A DNA stretch of 64,000 nucleotides from positions 25,403,618 through 25,467,617 of the forward strand of contig CM025850.1 of NCBI GenBank assembly GCA_003952965.2, given 5' to 3'. Under the pieces are notes generated by a model that did not search any database, was not told the origin of the DNA, and saw only the letters and a list, made by a program, of their open reading frames with translations. This DNA is from Morella rubra. Taxonomy: Eukaryota > Streptophyta > Magnoliopsida > Fagales > Myricaceae. The translations under genes and the position numbers were made by a program. Positions 25,068 through 36,624 of this stretch are shown here, one piece after another (within the stretch, counting starts at the first letter, position 1; every line of letters begins with the position of its first letter).

Positions 25068-25260
25068 TAAATTTTCCCGCATCACTTCAATAGGATTTTG
25101 AAAATCAGCCTCATTGCGCGTAAATTGCGCTATACAACCAACAACATCCTTGCTGGTGATATGAGGACCATAATTGGCCTTAGATAATATCTCCATTATG
25201 AGAATCCCACAATTCATTCGGTGTCCCTTGGATACGCTGAGCCACAGCCTGATTTATAGC

Positions 25261-25989
25261 CTAATAAATGGAAAACGCCAAATTGGGAAGAGTTCCTGCT
25301 AACTCTTTTTCTTGGCAAATATGGGGAGAGGGGAAGGGGGGGATGACCACGATGGCTAAGGGAGGCACGAGCAAGGGAGTTACAGTGACGCCAATACACT
25401 GTCCTTGGCTGGAGTTGACCACCGCCCCCAGCTTCTCCACCCTACTAAAAAACACTTGCTGTGGAGGATCAGTCCCTAGCCTGCCTGGGATTGAACGTTG
25501 GGACAACGGATTTGTCCATCCACTAGCCTGTAACTTCACCTCCTGGGATGTACTAGCCGTCTTCTCCACCGGTGGGAAGCCACGCATTTTATCCGTAAGC
25601 GCAACGGCAGACCATGTCTGAACCCAATATTCCACCATTGAGAGTTTGAGTTCATCAATCGTCTCATTTGGATTCCATTCACGCAATATCATATAATAGC
25701 CCTTAAAGTTCCAAGGCCCCTGTGCACGAACTCGTTCCTTATCCTCAGTCAAAGGAAAAGTAAATAGAAATCTATTCGGGCCAGCGTCTTCGATCCTCAA
25801 GTCTGTGATAAATTGCCATCCTGTACGAATTAGAGGGTGAATGATATAAGGGGGATATACTTTTTTGGAGAGCAGCCGCCCCACCAAAGAGACTTTGCGA
25901 TTCTGTTGGGCCCTGCTCTTATTTGGTTGAAGCAATCCAGACAGTTTGTTCCATGAAAGAGCCTTGGTCGTTTCGATAATTTCATCCAT
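25261..25989 (-). CDS. LINE ORF1-like protein (DUF4283 type)
   Basis: An open frame of 242 codons starts MDEIIETTKALSWNKLSGLL. The stretch YIIHPLIRTGWQFITDLRIE, then NRFLFTFPLTEDKERVRAQG and PWNFKGYYMILREWNP, is the DUF4283 domain common at the N-terminus of plant L1 ORF1 proteins, an RNA-binding gag-like role by family. The usual continuation with a CCHC knuckle is not visible; after about residue 140 the sequence becomes Pro/Ser-rich and low in similarity, and a second open frame (24999-25217) follows before ORF2. It is probably a decayed or internally deleted copy despite the open frame. Confidence 0.65.
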   Translation of the reverse strand: MDEIIETTKALSWNKLSGLLQPNKSRAQQNRKVSLVGRLLSKKVYPPYIIHPLIRTGWQFITDLRIEDAGPNRFLFTFPLTEDKERVRAQGPWNFKGYYMILREWNPNETIDELKLSMVEYWVQTWSAVALTDKMRGFPPVEKTASTSQEVKLQASGWTNPLSQRSIPGRLGTDPPQQVFFSRVEKLGAVVNSSQGQCIGVTVTPLLVPPLAIVVIPPFPSPHICQEKELAGTLPNLAFSIY

Positions 25990-26161
25990 AAGAGGCTAAT
26001 AGAAAAAGACAAGAAAGCTCCCACCAAACTGTAAAAAGGAAGAGGATAATGGAGAGGAAAAAGGATAATGGAAAGGAGAAGGTAATCGGATCAGCGGAGA
26101 ATTGCAAATAGCACTGGGCATTTACCAAAGGGTAGTGCAAGAGATCATGGTGCTCGGGGGC

Positions 26162-26535
26162 TCATGAATAGCATGTTGATTGCTCATCAATCTGTTTGTA
26201 AAGAACTTCATTTTGTAAAGAATGCAAATGTTTCTTTTTCCGAAGGATTTTTGTTTGAGTGAAAAGATTGATTTTCTTCTTCATAGATATATGTTTAAGA
26301 AAATAGATATCACGAGAAAAAAGGAGATAATAAAATTTGAATGTAACATCATGCCCTAAAACCCATGACGTGATTCCATCCTTAGTGACAATAAAAAGAT
26401 AAAGCAAGACAAGGAATGGATTGTCTAAAATTAATTTGGAAGATAAAGTTTTTACTAAAACAAAAGTAGTTTGAAAACAAAATCTATCATTACAAATATG
26501 AACAATAGGTATTTTATAATTAATAATCATTTTAC
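26162..26535 (-). pseudogene. Endogenous pararetrovirus-like relic (protease region), opposite strand
   Basis: A 122-codon minus-strand frame contains IPIVHICNDRFCFQTTFVLV, LILDNPFLVLLYLF and VTKDGITSWVLGHDVTFKF. These resemble the end of the aspartic-protease region and the spacer before reverse transcriptase in integrated caulimovirus polyproteins. The expected Asp-Ser/Thr-Gly active site upstream is not present in the frame. It lies on the strand opposite to the relic at 21086-22797, with the LINE between them, so the locus is rearranged. Confidence 0.5.
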
Positions 26536-27589
26536 TACCATCAGTTTAGGAAAGACGTTGAGTATATATATATTATCAATATTTTCTTATTTGAGCAAAT
26601 AAACAAGTACAGGTTTTGACTTAACATATGATTAGAATATACACAACTTGATAACATAACATATATCTCCACTAATGATATCGTATGAAATAACTTAACA
26701 TATATTATCTCTATGGATCGTATGAAATAAGTGATAACATGACATATATCTCCACCGGACCACCAATGATATCGTTGAGGCCTGTCATGAGCAAGCGTTG
26801 GAGAAGAGGTCAATTACTTAAAAAAAAAAAAGTGAGAAACACTAATTACTTCTTAACATTTTAAAAAATATCAATGATTGCCCTATTTGGCTATTAAACA
26901 TACAAAAAAAAACTAAAATACCCCCTCTAAGATAAAATTTAATAAAATAATATATCTATATAGATAAAAGTAATATTTTCTAAATAAAAATTCTATTTTT
27001 TATTTATATTCTATTAATTTTTTATTGATTTATTTTATGTTTCCCCTTAAAAAATGATCAATTGATATCTAAGAAATATAATAGTTGCTGAGATTGTCAT
27101 TTCCTTTCCCTTCGCTTTTCATACATTAGGGTCGACTGGTGAATGATGGGAGATCCCCCTTCCCTACATAACAACCCTCCATATATAGCTGCTCCTACAA
27201 ACCTTAACGATTTTGAAAGGGTTAGCAGTGGAAGCAAAAATAGATGCTCAGGGTTTTTTATTTTGAGATGCCAAACAGACGAGAATAGAAAAGTTTAGGA
27301 ACACGCCATCATTATCTCACAAACTAGTTTTTATTATTTATTTTTCTCACACTCGGGGTAGGTAACGCCAAAAGATTACCTAATGCATTTTCCCGCAGAA
27401 GAATAGAAGATTATGGTACCAGTCGAGACCGTTGGTGTGAAAATATATACATAACGGATAATAACGACAGTAAAAAGGAGCCGACATCTGCCTACCGACA
27501 TCGAATTACGGAGAGTTAAAAGCGTGTGGAGTTACCCTCTACGAACCGCCATTGACGGAAGTCCGCGCCGTGTCATAGAGGTGTGCGTA
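26536..27589. other. AT-rich intergenic DNA with short direct repeats
   Basis: Around 26655-26775 the motif acatatatctccac with atgatatcg recurs twice in imperfect copies. The remainder has no recognisable gene. The last few hundred bases are the upstream region of the plus-strand lysine-rich gene. Confidence 0.4.
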
Positions 27590-27660
27590 ATCGGATGCTT
27601 TACGTGTCGTTGGTTCATGGGCAGTGACGCAATTAGCGCTCAGAACTCCATAAATAGAGA
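27590..27660 (+). promoter_or_regulatory. Probable core promoter of the lysine-rich gene
   Basis: A TATA-like cataaatag lies at 27650-27658, about 30 bases before a CT-rich stretch that looks like a plant leader. An ACGTGTC (ABRE/G-box-like) motif lies near 27603. No expression data; inferred from position and the downstream leader intron. Confidence 0.4.
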
Positions 27661-27784
27661 GACACCAAACGTTCGTTCTCATTCATTCCAGAGAACTGCG
27701 CAAGGCCTGGAGCTCTCCTCAGCTCTACAGTCTACATTTCTTTCTTTCAGCAAAAAGCCCGACTCCTGAGCGATCCAATTCAAG

Positions 27785-29884
27785 GTACAACCTGTGTTTC
27801 TCATTCTGTTTTGATTATGTCCGTATGTATATAACACAATTACGTATTCCCCTCTATTATTGCTATGCTCGATCGCTCTGTCTGTGAAGCTATCTAGAAT
27901 CTTATTGAGATTGTGCATCGGATTAATACGGTATCAGAGATTTAGAATATTATTTTATTGATAGTTTTCTTTCCTCCCCATGAACAGAGTATTCGTTTCT
28001 GTCCGTATGTATATAACACAAATACGCATTCCCCTCTATTATTGTTATGCTCGATCGCTCTGTATGTGAAGCTATCTAGAATCTTATTGGGATTGTGCCT
28101 CGGATTAATTCGGTATCAGAGATTTAGAATATTATTTTGTTGATAGTTTTCTTTCCTCCCCACGAACAGAGTATTCATTTCCACCTGTATTGTTTCCTCC
28201 CCAAGAACAGGGTATGAGCACATAGGAGATTGTTGAAACTGTGTAAATGTATTTCTACTGAACCACCAATTTATAATTAGATCCAAAATTTGCCTCTGAT
28301 TTAAAAATCCAAAACGCCAAAAAAATTTTTGGAGGTTAGAAATATGACAATGTTGTCTGAAGGTAATCAAATATAACAAAATTACTTGAAATCTGTCCCT
28401 ATAATGTACCCAGAAAAGGGTTCCTTAATCGGGAGAAATCCGATCATTTGAAGGAGACCTATATAAGCTGCAGCATGATAAGTAATAAACACAGACAGAA
28501 CTAAAAAGGAGTTCCTTCCTCTTTTTGATACTAAGGATCGGACACATACTGAATAAGATTTGATGAATATCAACTGCTATGGAAATTAGTTATTCTATTT
28601 ATTCTACTATAGATGAAAGTTCGGAAGCCAAAGTATATATTAGTGAAACAAACGAGGACAACAATGTTCTGAGAGTATTTTTTTTGTGGGATATGTGTTT
28701 TTTGAACATCCCTGTATTTGTATATGTCTCTTGGTCTTAGCACGTAGAGAAAGCTTTTGTATATTTTGTGTTCACGTATTGGTTGTAACCTCTCATACAC
28801 TAGGGGACGGAGAGAGCATAAACGTTAGTTTTTGCTGGGATACTGGTGCACTAAGACTGCAAACTTTTTTCTTTTAAAGTCATAAAACTCAGGTTCTTAG
28901 ATGACATGATAAATGAGATAACGGCAAATTCTCAGGACAAGACAATTTTCATTGTCACCATTTGGTTAAGCTAGTATATCTTATCCTAAATAGAGCTGGA
29001 GTGAAAGCTTGTGCAGTTCATAGTGAGGTTACATTAAGTATTTTTCCATTCATGGTGAACGAATAGCTTGTCTATTCATGGTGAAAACTGATGGTTTCAG
29101 TCAATTACCCAAAAAAAAACCTGATGTTCAGTCAATTTAATAGTTGATCGTACCTCTGGTGGCTTAGAGTATTCTTCTAGGAAGATCACATTTACCACCG
29201 CATTGTGGAGCTCTAGATCCTGTTATCTTCTGTGGAGTTGCCAAGAGAATCAGCAAAACCTTTTTTCTCTTATTCACATTGTTCCAAATAAACTTCCTTT
29301 GTTTTTTGATGATTCTGCTTTGTTTTAGAGAACATACTGAAGGAAAAAATAAGCATGAGATGTAGAACTGAAATCGGATCCCAAATAAAAAAGGCAAATG
29401 AAACAGCTTGGAAACAAGGAGACAATTGTGAAGTACATTAGAGTCACCAGAAACGTCTTGGATGGTGATTCCAGTGTCTCTCCGTTCCTGTGGTACTTGG
29501 AATGTAGTTCTCATCTACCTTTACCGTTCATACGACAATACTCAGCAAGTGTAGTTGTGTAGCAACATTTTATTACCAAAGCAGTAAGTTTGGCAACTAG
29601 AACATCTTTGAGCTTAGATGGTACTAAAACGATATCTAGCTTCTATCTGAGCATGTTCCAATACAACAAGCTTCAGTTTAGTAGCTTCTTCATTTTTGTC
29701 TTTAATTGTTGAAGTAGTTCTGTTTCATGATGAAAGCAATGCCTGTAGTGTACCGTATAGTGCTGTATATTGTGCTGATGTTTTGATCAGCTAGCAAGTC
29801 TTCTTAATGTCTTATCAAGTTCTAGTGGTAATCCTCTCTCTCTCTCTCTCTCTAAGATTTTTGCTTGCTTATTGGTTCCTGCAG
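27785..29884 (+). other. Leader (5'UTR) intron of the lysine-rich gene
   Basis: A donor (CAAG|GTACAA) at 27784/27785 and an acceptor (cctgcag) ending at 29884, preceded by a CT-repeat tract at 29835-29853, bracket 2.1 kb with no convincing coding sequence. A second acceptor (tttcag) lies 9 bases downstream. Long leader introns often raise expression in plants; that is inference here. Confidence 0.5.
27819..28180 (+). repeat. Tandem duplication, about 182 bp per copy
   Basis: The block beginning gtccgtatgtatataacaca at 27819 recurs at 28001 with few differences through cctccccacgaacagagtat. A short third partial copy of the cctcccca-agaacagggtat end follows at 28190-28215. It lies inside the leader intron. 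Confidence 0.85.
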
Positions 29885-29948
29885 TTGTTTCAGGGGAATT
29901 TCTGATTAGGTGAAAAAGTTACCTTTAAACTCTTGGAAAATTTCAGAG

Positions 29949-31452
29949 ATGGAAGACAAACCTAAATTAGTGGTTGATTGGGAAGAAAGGATCAAAAAGG
30001 AAGAATTCCATGCGAAAGTCAAGACCAAGAGTGTAGGACCAAAGGAAGTGGTGGGAGAGAAGGATGAGATGGAACTTGAATTGAAGACCAAATCAGTTGA
30101 GACAGAAACGTCAAAACTTGAGGAGGACCAGAGGGAGAAACATAAAGAGGAAGATGAGGAGAAGTCTAAGAAGAAGGAAAAAGGGAAAAAGGAAAAAGAG
30201 TCGAAGGAGAAGGTGAAGGACAGCAAGAAGAAAAATGATGAAAAGGGAGAGCAGAAGCAGAAAGAGAAGGATGAGGATGGAAAGAAGAAGAAAAAGAATG
30301 GGGAAGAGTGTGAGGCCAATGCAGATGCTGAAGCTGGAGAGAATGTGGAAGAAGAAGAGAAAACAAAGGAAAGAAAGGATAAGAAAGACGAGCAAAAAGA
30401 AGAGAAGAAGAAAGAGAAAAAAGATAAAAAGGACAGGGCAAACGAAGAGGAGAGAGAAGGGGGGAAAGAAGATAAAAAGGAGAAGAAACACAAACATGGG
30501 GACATGAAGGAACGAAAAATAGAGACAGGGGAAGGCAATAAAAGGTTGAGTGTTAACAAAGAGGACAAACATACAGGGAAAGTGGAGGATGAGAAGCATG
30601 AGGAGAAGGTCAAGAAGGAGAAGAAGCATAAAGATGGGGAAGCCAAGGAGAAAGGTGACTTGAAGAAAAAAGATGGGAAAGATAAGAAAGAAAAAGAGGG
30701 AAAGGTCATAGACGAAGGGAAAATACATGGAAAATCAAGAGATGAAATTAATGAAAAGGTGGATGGGGAAAAAGATGATGAAGACCAGGAGAAAGGAGAG
30801 AAGAAGAAGAAGGAGAAGAAGAAAGAGAAGCCGCACAAGGATGCAGATGAGGAAAAAGAAGATGAAGATGATATTGAAAAAAGGGGAAGAAGAAGGAGAA
30901 GAAGAAGGAGAAGAAGCACAAGGATGCAGATGAGGGAAAAGAAGACAAAGATGATCATGAAAAAGAAGGCAAGAAGAAGAAGGAGAAGAAGCACAAGGAT
31001 GCAGATGAGGGAAAAGAAGATGAAGATGATCATGAAAAAGAGGCAAGAAGAAGAAGGAGAAGAAGCACAAGGAGGAGAAAGAGAGCAAACACAAAGATGC
31101 GACAGAAGAGAGCAAGCCTGAAGTTACCTTCAGGGAAATTCAAAATGCAGAAAATGTCAAGGAATCAGAGGGTGAAGGTGAGGAAGAGACTCAAAAGGAC
31201 CAGGTGAACATATGTAAAGACAAGAAAAAGGAAAATATGAAAGAATGCGAGAAGAAGAGAAAGCTGGATGAGAAGAATAGCAAGGATATTGGCAAGCTAA
31301 AGCAGAAGTTAGAGAAGATCAATGGCAAAATAGACGCGCTACTTGAGAAGAAGGTAGATATCATGTGGCAGATAAGAGAAGCCGAACATGAGACTCAAAC
31401 CACCGGTGAGAAGCCTACGGATGTAGCAGAGGCTGCTGCCAGTTCAGCGTAG
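29949..31452 (+). CDS. Lysine/glutamate-rich coiled-coil protein with two apparent frameshifts
   Basis: The first ATG follows the leader acceptor. The protein starts MEDKPKLVVDWEERIKKEEF, continues for several hundred residues of Lys/Glu/Asp repeats, and ends in a conserved-looking coiled coil (KLKQKLEKINGKIDALLEKK, then VDIMWQIREAEHE) before the stop at 31450. The C-terminus is in a different frame from the start. Near 30880 and 31043 one base appears missing relative to the neighbouring copy of the repeat HKDADEGKEDEDDHEKEG; allowing for both, the span equals 502 codons. As written, the starting frame runs on to a stop near 31121 with an Arg-rich tail. Family function is unknown to me; a nuclear or cytoskeletal scaffold is possible. 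Sequencing error in low complexity, polymorphism or decay could explain the shifts. Confidence 0.65.
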
Positions 31453-31494
31453 GACTGTGTACCAGATTTTGCGCCTCACTTTTTTGCATTGTGT

Positions 31495-31500
31495 AATAAA
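31495..31500 (+). terminator. Candidate polyadenylation signal of the lysine-rich gene
   Basis: AATAAA about 43 bases after the stop codon, followed by T-rich sequence. Confidence 0.4.
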
Positions 31501-32225
31501 TTTTGAACTTCTTTATGGTTTTATTTTTTTTATGTGAAGAAAACACCTTTCTACTTGTTGTATAAATTGTATCCGTACTTAAAATGTACTTTTTATTTCT
31601 TTCTCGACCTTAAAAGTTTGAGTTATTAGGTGTATGGAACTTATTTTCTCTTCTCTCTAGATCCTCTCGTGTCGAGTAGCTTAGAGCTGCAGCCTAGGGA
31701 ATGTTTTCCAGTCAGAGTTTTGTTAACATATCTATGGGATCTAGAACTGGTGTGTTGAATGTAGCAGGAGCAATGGCTCTGTTAGTCGGCTGCCTTGTTC
31801 CTGCACAAAATAAGGTGGATAAGACCGTGTGGTCCGTATTGAAGGGAGAATCTCTCCCAGGAACAAATCAGCGATTTCCCAAAGTAATGACTTGAAAAAA
31901 TCCACGTATTATATTTAGACATTAGCACAGCAAGACTGCAAAGGGCCTCCGTACAGGTTTGATTTTCAAGCTCTGGTGATATATCTATGTTTGGACGAGG
32001 AAAATTTTGAAAACAAATAATTAAAAACTATTATGAACTACACTACAGGATTAACTCCCACGAATCCCAGGCCCATTACATTTGTCAACAAAGAGCGGAC
32101 TCCTTCAAATCCCTCCTCGGCCAACACCCTCTACAAATAGAACCTTTATACTCTCTTGCTTGCATAATAACTATAACTTCCCACTACTCTTAAGCAATAT
32201 GAGGAGAGCATAATAGTGGCTCTCC
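31501..32225. other. Intergenic, convergent gene ends
   Basis: Lies between the 3' ends of the plus-strand lysine-rich gene and the minus-strand phosphatase-like gene. The part next to 32225 should be the latter's 3' untranslated region. No gene was recognised. Confidence 0.45.
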
Positions 32226-32776
32226 TCATGTCTGGCACTCATCTATTCTGCTTTTGTGCAGCTGGAATGCTGGATTAACCCAAGCTCCACAACTGCACTG
32301 CATGCCTGCCCAGTTAAAGTAACCCAAGCGTGCTTTGCAGCCAATGCACTGTAGTCTCTCTTCCACATGGCCTTCTTGTACTGGTCAATTCATAGTCCAA
32401 CATTTAGCATTTTATCCCAAATATGTATGAAGAAAAAATAAAGATAATATGAAAAGCGGTTAAAGTCACCTGGTTCCATCCATTTCATGGGCTCCACAAA
32501 AATGGAGGTGCACTCAACAAGCTTCTTTTCCTTCTTCAAGACATCACCACTTCTCTTTTGCCACTTGAAGGATGATTCTCCCTTACCAGGCTCATGAGTA
32601 ACTAAATTCTCCTGTGCAGCAACAATCCTTCGACATTTCTTACAGCGGTATATCAGGTGACGTTTTTCGACGTCTTCTGTGTACGATTTATCAACTGCAG
32701 CCACTGGCATATGCTTTTCAGATGTTAATTGAGGGTTTTGGGTGGTTTCCATGTTAGAGTTACAGGCAGCAGCCAT
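32226..32776 (-). CDS. Inactive dual-specificity-phosphatase-like zinc-binding protein (At4g18593-like)
   Basis: Two coding exons: 32776-32470 and 32380-32226, joined GT-AG in frame to 153 residues. The N-terminus is short and variable. Residues about 40-100 read LIYRCKKCRRIVAAQENLV, HEPGKGESSFKWQKRSG and ECTSIFVEPMKWM. Exon 2 reads on through HVEERLQCIGCKARLGYFNW and QCSCGAWVNPAFQLHKSRID. This is the C-terminal zinc-binding module of DUSP12-type phosphatases: CxxC pairs at YRCKKC and CIGC plus the CSC cluster. The catalytic domain (HCxxxxxR) is absent, and length and start match the Arabidopsis protein annotated as a probable inactive phosphatase-like protein. Its role is unknown; metal binding or protein interaction is inferred. 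The lower acceptor could be shifted by a few codons. Confidence 0.85.
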
Positions 32777-32819
32777 TTGCTTATGCCTCTGACCCTTTTG
32801 CTCTAGGCAATGCGACCAC

Positions 32820-35012
32820 CTAAAAGAGTGAACAGATTACTAAAACCTTTACAAGTATTTATCAATATGCTAAGACAATATCCTAAGAGCATAAGTGAGA
32901 TTATAGTTAATTTACAGAATAGAATAAAATCATATGCTCATTTCTTGTTAGGTGCTCTTGTCTTGACCTGGAACTCACTAAATACATATAACTCTTAAAA
33001 ATGGCCAAGCGAAAGCAAAGATTGCAACTGAAGACCTGAATTTCCGAGAAAATACCCTAACAAGAGAACTTGAAATATTAAATTTTCAAAAGATATCTTA
33101 CGAGCAATATACTATGCTAGTGGAGTGAATCTTGTATGTTCTTAAAATACTATTTCTACCTCCCATGTAGATACAAGTTTGTAGATATCAGACTTAGTCC
33201 CATGCATAGATCTATTACAGAGACAAAAAGCAAGCTTGCTTACTTTGAGAAATTAACAATAAAATGTGAAGAAGTAAATAATGGGAGGAACACACAGAAA
33301 TGCATCCCACTTACCCCCCCCCCCCCCCCCCTCCCCCCTTTTTCTTTCCTCTCCCTTTTCTTCCCAAAAGAAAGAAGAACAGTATTATGCAGCTATTTTC
33401 TGCTCCAGCCAACCACACATAAATTTCATGCCAAAGATTATATGAAACAGTGAACTTCTTCATCAAAGGATACTTAATTGTATTTCTTAGCACCATTTGC
33501 ATTCCATTGAAGCTGGGGAAAATTTGGAGCAATTAGGCACTCCATTACATAAAACACCTGAACTCTCAGCTTCTGATGAGATGAACAATGTAGCTGCTAT
33601 ACCGTGTATCAGAATAAGCTTAATCTCTCGAGGGGATATCCTCATGGCTTCATAAATACTAATATTGTCAGAGGTTAATGTAGGGGTGCCTTAAAACATT
33701 GAAGAAAAATGAACAGCTATGCTTATATATGAACCACACCACAAGGCCAGAGATATCACGTTGTTCATTTACTGAAAAAAGAGATTGTTTTGTGTGAAGC
33801 AAAGAGCTGACTCATGAGACACCTAACCTACCTAGCTTATGCTGAAACACTATTTTCTACCAGTCTATGGTCAAATTTGGATATCTTAATGTAACCTCTT
33901 TGATCAACACACCAGTTCACATAATTTACTTCCGTAATTCCATTGGCCCCATGAATAACAGGAAAAATTCCCTGTAAAGGGTTATTCAACGTGATGCAAC
34001 TATTATAGTCCTTTTCCCACCTTTCCCTGACCTTCCTCGGGCTCAAGACAACATGCAATATGCTACAAATACATGATTTCATTTTGTTCACAAGTGCCAT
34101 GCTTGCATTATATCAAGGCTGGATGTTGCCACTTGTTAAAACCCAGATTTAAATTTCTTGACTGCTGCAATAGTGCCTACCGAACCTAATTCATGAACAA
34201 CTCAGTTCAACCTCACTGAAGGAGAGACTAAAGAAACAATAAGGTAACGTAATTGCACAAGGAATATATGTTACATTCAGGACTACCTCACAAGCAACTT
34301 GGCGGAATCCAAACTCAAGGGTCCATGCAATTACATTCATCTACCTCATGACAGTCTAACAACAGAAGTCACAAGCATGGGCAAACAGAATGGAGACAAC
34401 AAACCAACCTAGCACTGACTTCGTAATTCAAAATCCTAGTTCTCAAACTGATTATTCTAACCAATTTACAACCACGTAGCCCTTGAATTCAAGTCATGAT
34501 TCTGATCACTACCAACCACAGTAACAATTAATAGTTTCACCCATTTGTTCAGAACCTTAAATCATATGTTTGACACAAGAACAACAAGGAAGTATCATGA
34601 TTAACTCAGAATGAGATTCAGCCCTTCTCTTTCTTTCTCAGATGGGTTTGAACTTCCAATGCCACACAGAACATGTCCCAGAAACCACAGAAGTATCATG
34701 TTCCATTTGTATTCCCACACAGTATCATTGGTTATTCACTGCGGTCAGTGAAGATCATAGTGCACCATCACTTCCATTAACCACCTAAGCAACAAACAAT
34801 TGGTCTGCTCTATCTTCTAAGATAAATTAAGGGTTACAAACCGAACAACAAATATCACAAACTCAAACAAAAAAATAAAATAGAGAAAACTTCACTTTTC
34901 GACTCTAAATTATTAGCCTTTAGTATCGAAAAATGAAGTTTTCAAAAAATAAATAAAAAGAGTAGAAACGCGTCCACAAAAACAGGAACGGAAAGAAGAG
35001 CCGGACATTACC
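32820..35012 (-). other. Probable leader intron of the At4g18593-like gene
   Basis: An acceptor (tcttttag on the minus strand) at 32820 lies 43 bases above the ATG. A donor-like GTAATG below 35013 follows a GC-richer, leader-like exon (about 35013-35065). The 2.2 kb between contains no recognisable gene, only a poly-C tract. Confirmation needs transcript evidence. Confidence 0.4.
33314..33331. repeat. Poly-C tract
   Basis: Eighteen C in a row followed by a CT-rich run to about 33360. Confidence 0.9.
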
Positions 35013-35065
35013 TATCAAAGACTCCTCTTCTGGTCTGCGCACAGCGGTACTCTCAGTCTATTTGC

Positions 35066-36624
35066 GATGGCTATTGGCTACTTAAAGGATTACAGGAAAC
35101 AAGGAATTCTCGTACTAGGAAAGGAAGCGAAGTCAGCCGTTCGCTCTGAATCGAATTCCTGAGAGAATTTAACAAAGCCTATCTACGCCTGACCAACTTT
35201 CTTGTTATGCTTGGGCGGCGTAAAAGTAGTACCGAGTTTTTTTTTCTTTTAAAAATATTCCGCTGATTTTTCGGATGTATTTGTTATACACCAAAACCTT
35301 ATTTGCCAAGGTTCTTTATGATGTTTGGATTTGAACAATTTTTAATTTTTAAAAAATTTAAAAAATTTTACTAAAAAACATTAAAAATTTCAAAAATTTT
35401 ATATAAATTTCAATGTCTTTTTACACTAGAAATTTTTTTTTTATTTTTTTTTAAAAGATGTACTTAGCTCAATCTACATCACTTCCTGAATGTTAAATGG
35501 TCAAATTGAATGAAGGATTATGATTGATTATTTTTAAAATTAATAAAAATAATTAAATAATTTAAAATTATAGAATCTAATTTAATTTTTAACCAAAGAT
35601 ACGAGAAAAAACAAAAGTGAAAAGCTTTAGCAGGTCATATTTGTTAATTGCCTGCTGAATCGGTAGTAGTACGATCATAGCAATGACGCAGCAGTTTTTA
35701 TGGTGAATATCGAAAAATAACAAATGATTTGTAAAAGTAAAATTCATGGCAAGCAAAAATGTTCCATTTTTAGCAAAAAAATAAATACAGAACTCAATAT
35801 TACATATCAATCCATTGGGCCTACTATTTTGCTTTGACCTTTCTGTACTTGCTAGTTTTTTTTTTCTTACTCTTAAAGATTGAATGGCCGTACATAATTA
35901 GGTCATGTTTTTAAATTAAAATTTATTTTGGTCAGAATAAAAAAAAATACTATCTTAAATATTCTCTCTTTACCTTTTAACAAATTTTATTATTTTTTAT
36001 TAAAAAATACTTAAAATCTTTTGTCTCCATACTGATTAATAAACTCATATAAAAATTATTCTTCAATTAAACATTTCAATTTTTTCACCAAATTTTTTTT
36101 TCCAAATTTCAATAAAAAATCAATTTCAAAAATTTTCAGACGTAAACCTTGAGTATAAAATCAATCTCAATATTTCAAAAAATCAGTAATTATTACAAAA
36201 TATTCTTCAATCTTTTCACCAATCTTGTCGTTTGTGACCAAAAGCAGGCTTACGAATTGATCGCAAACCATCGTGAGAAGGAATTTGATCCCGTAAATAT
36301 AATATTCTTAAGATGCGAGACAATATGTAACACGTGTCCTACTAAATATCAGAGGGTTTCAGATAAATTTTTTTATTACTTCAACCTAATTAACTTTTCC
36401 TTTTGTATTCTGTTTTTTATTCTCAATATAGAAAGATAATTTCCACTTTAGAAAAACGAAAAAGAATGGTTAATATTTACAAGAACATGCATTTCATGAT
36501 ATTTTAAATTCCACAACTTCATAGCGCATTAGTTTATGAAGATAATCCACGAATTCGTGAGACAATATGTTTATGACATGAGTTGTTGGGCTGTAATATT
36601 TATATGCATTTCTAATAATATTAT
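35066..36624. other. AT-rich intergenic DNA with decayed MITE-like segments
   Basis: The first 150 bases are likely the promoter of the minus-strand phosphatase-like gene. 35280-35470 and 35900-36140 are very AT-rich, with motifs (tctctctttacctttt, ttttattaaaaaat) shared with the short hAT-like elements elsewhere. Ends are too decayed to set. No gene was recognised. Confidence 0.4.

Larger units (their letters stand above)
22798..26110 (-). mobile_element. L1-type LINE, 5' portion, 3' end missing
   Basis: Minus-strand element with an ORF1-like gene at 25989 and ORF2 starting at 24596. It runs to the middle of the reverse transcriptase and stops near 22797 without the catalytic box, RNase H domain or poly-A tail. 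LINEs usually lose their 5' end, so loss of the 3' half points to later deletion or recombination. The right border near 26110 is approximate. A 20-base C run lies at 25048-25067. Confidence 0.8.

Noticed and set aside
25268..25621. Plus-strand frame opposite LINE ORF1
   Set aside because: Antisense shadow; the minus-strand frame carries a recognisable DUF4283 domain.
29906..31115. Long minus-strand open frames rich in Ser/Phe/Leu opposite the lysine-rich gene
   Set aside because: They are the antisense of Lys/Glu-rich coding repeats (AAG/GAG), which automatically give stop-free Ser/Phe/Leu frames. The plus strand has a leader intron, start context and a coherent C-terminus.
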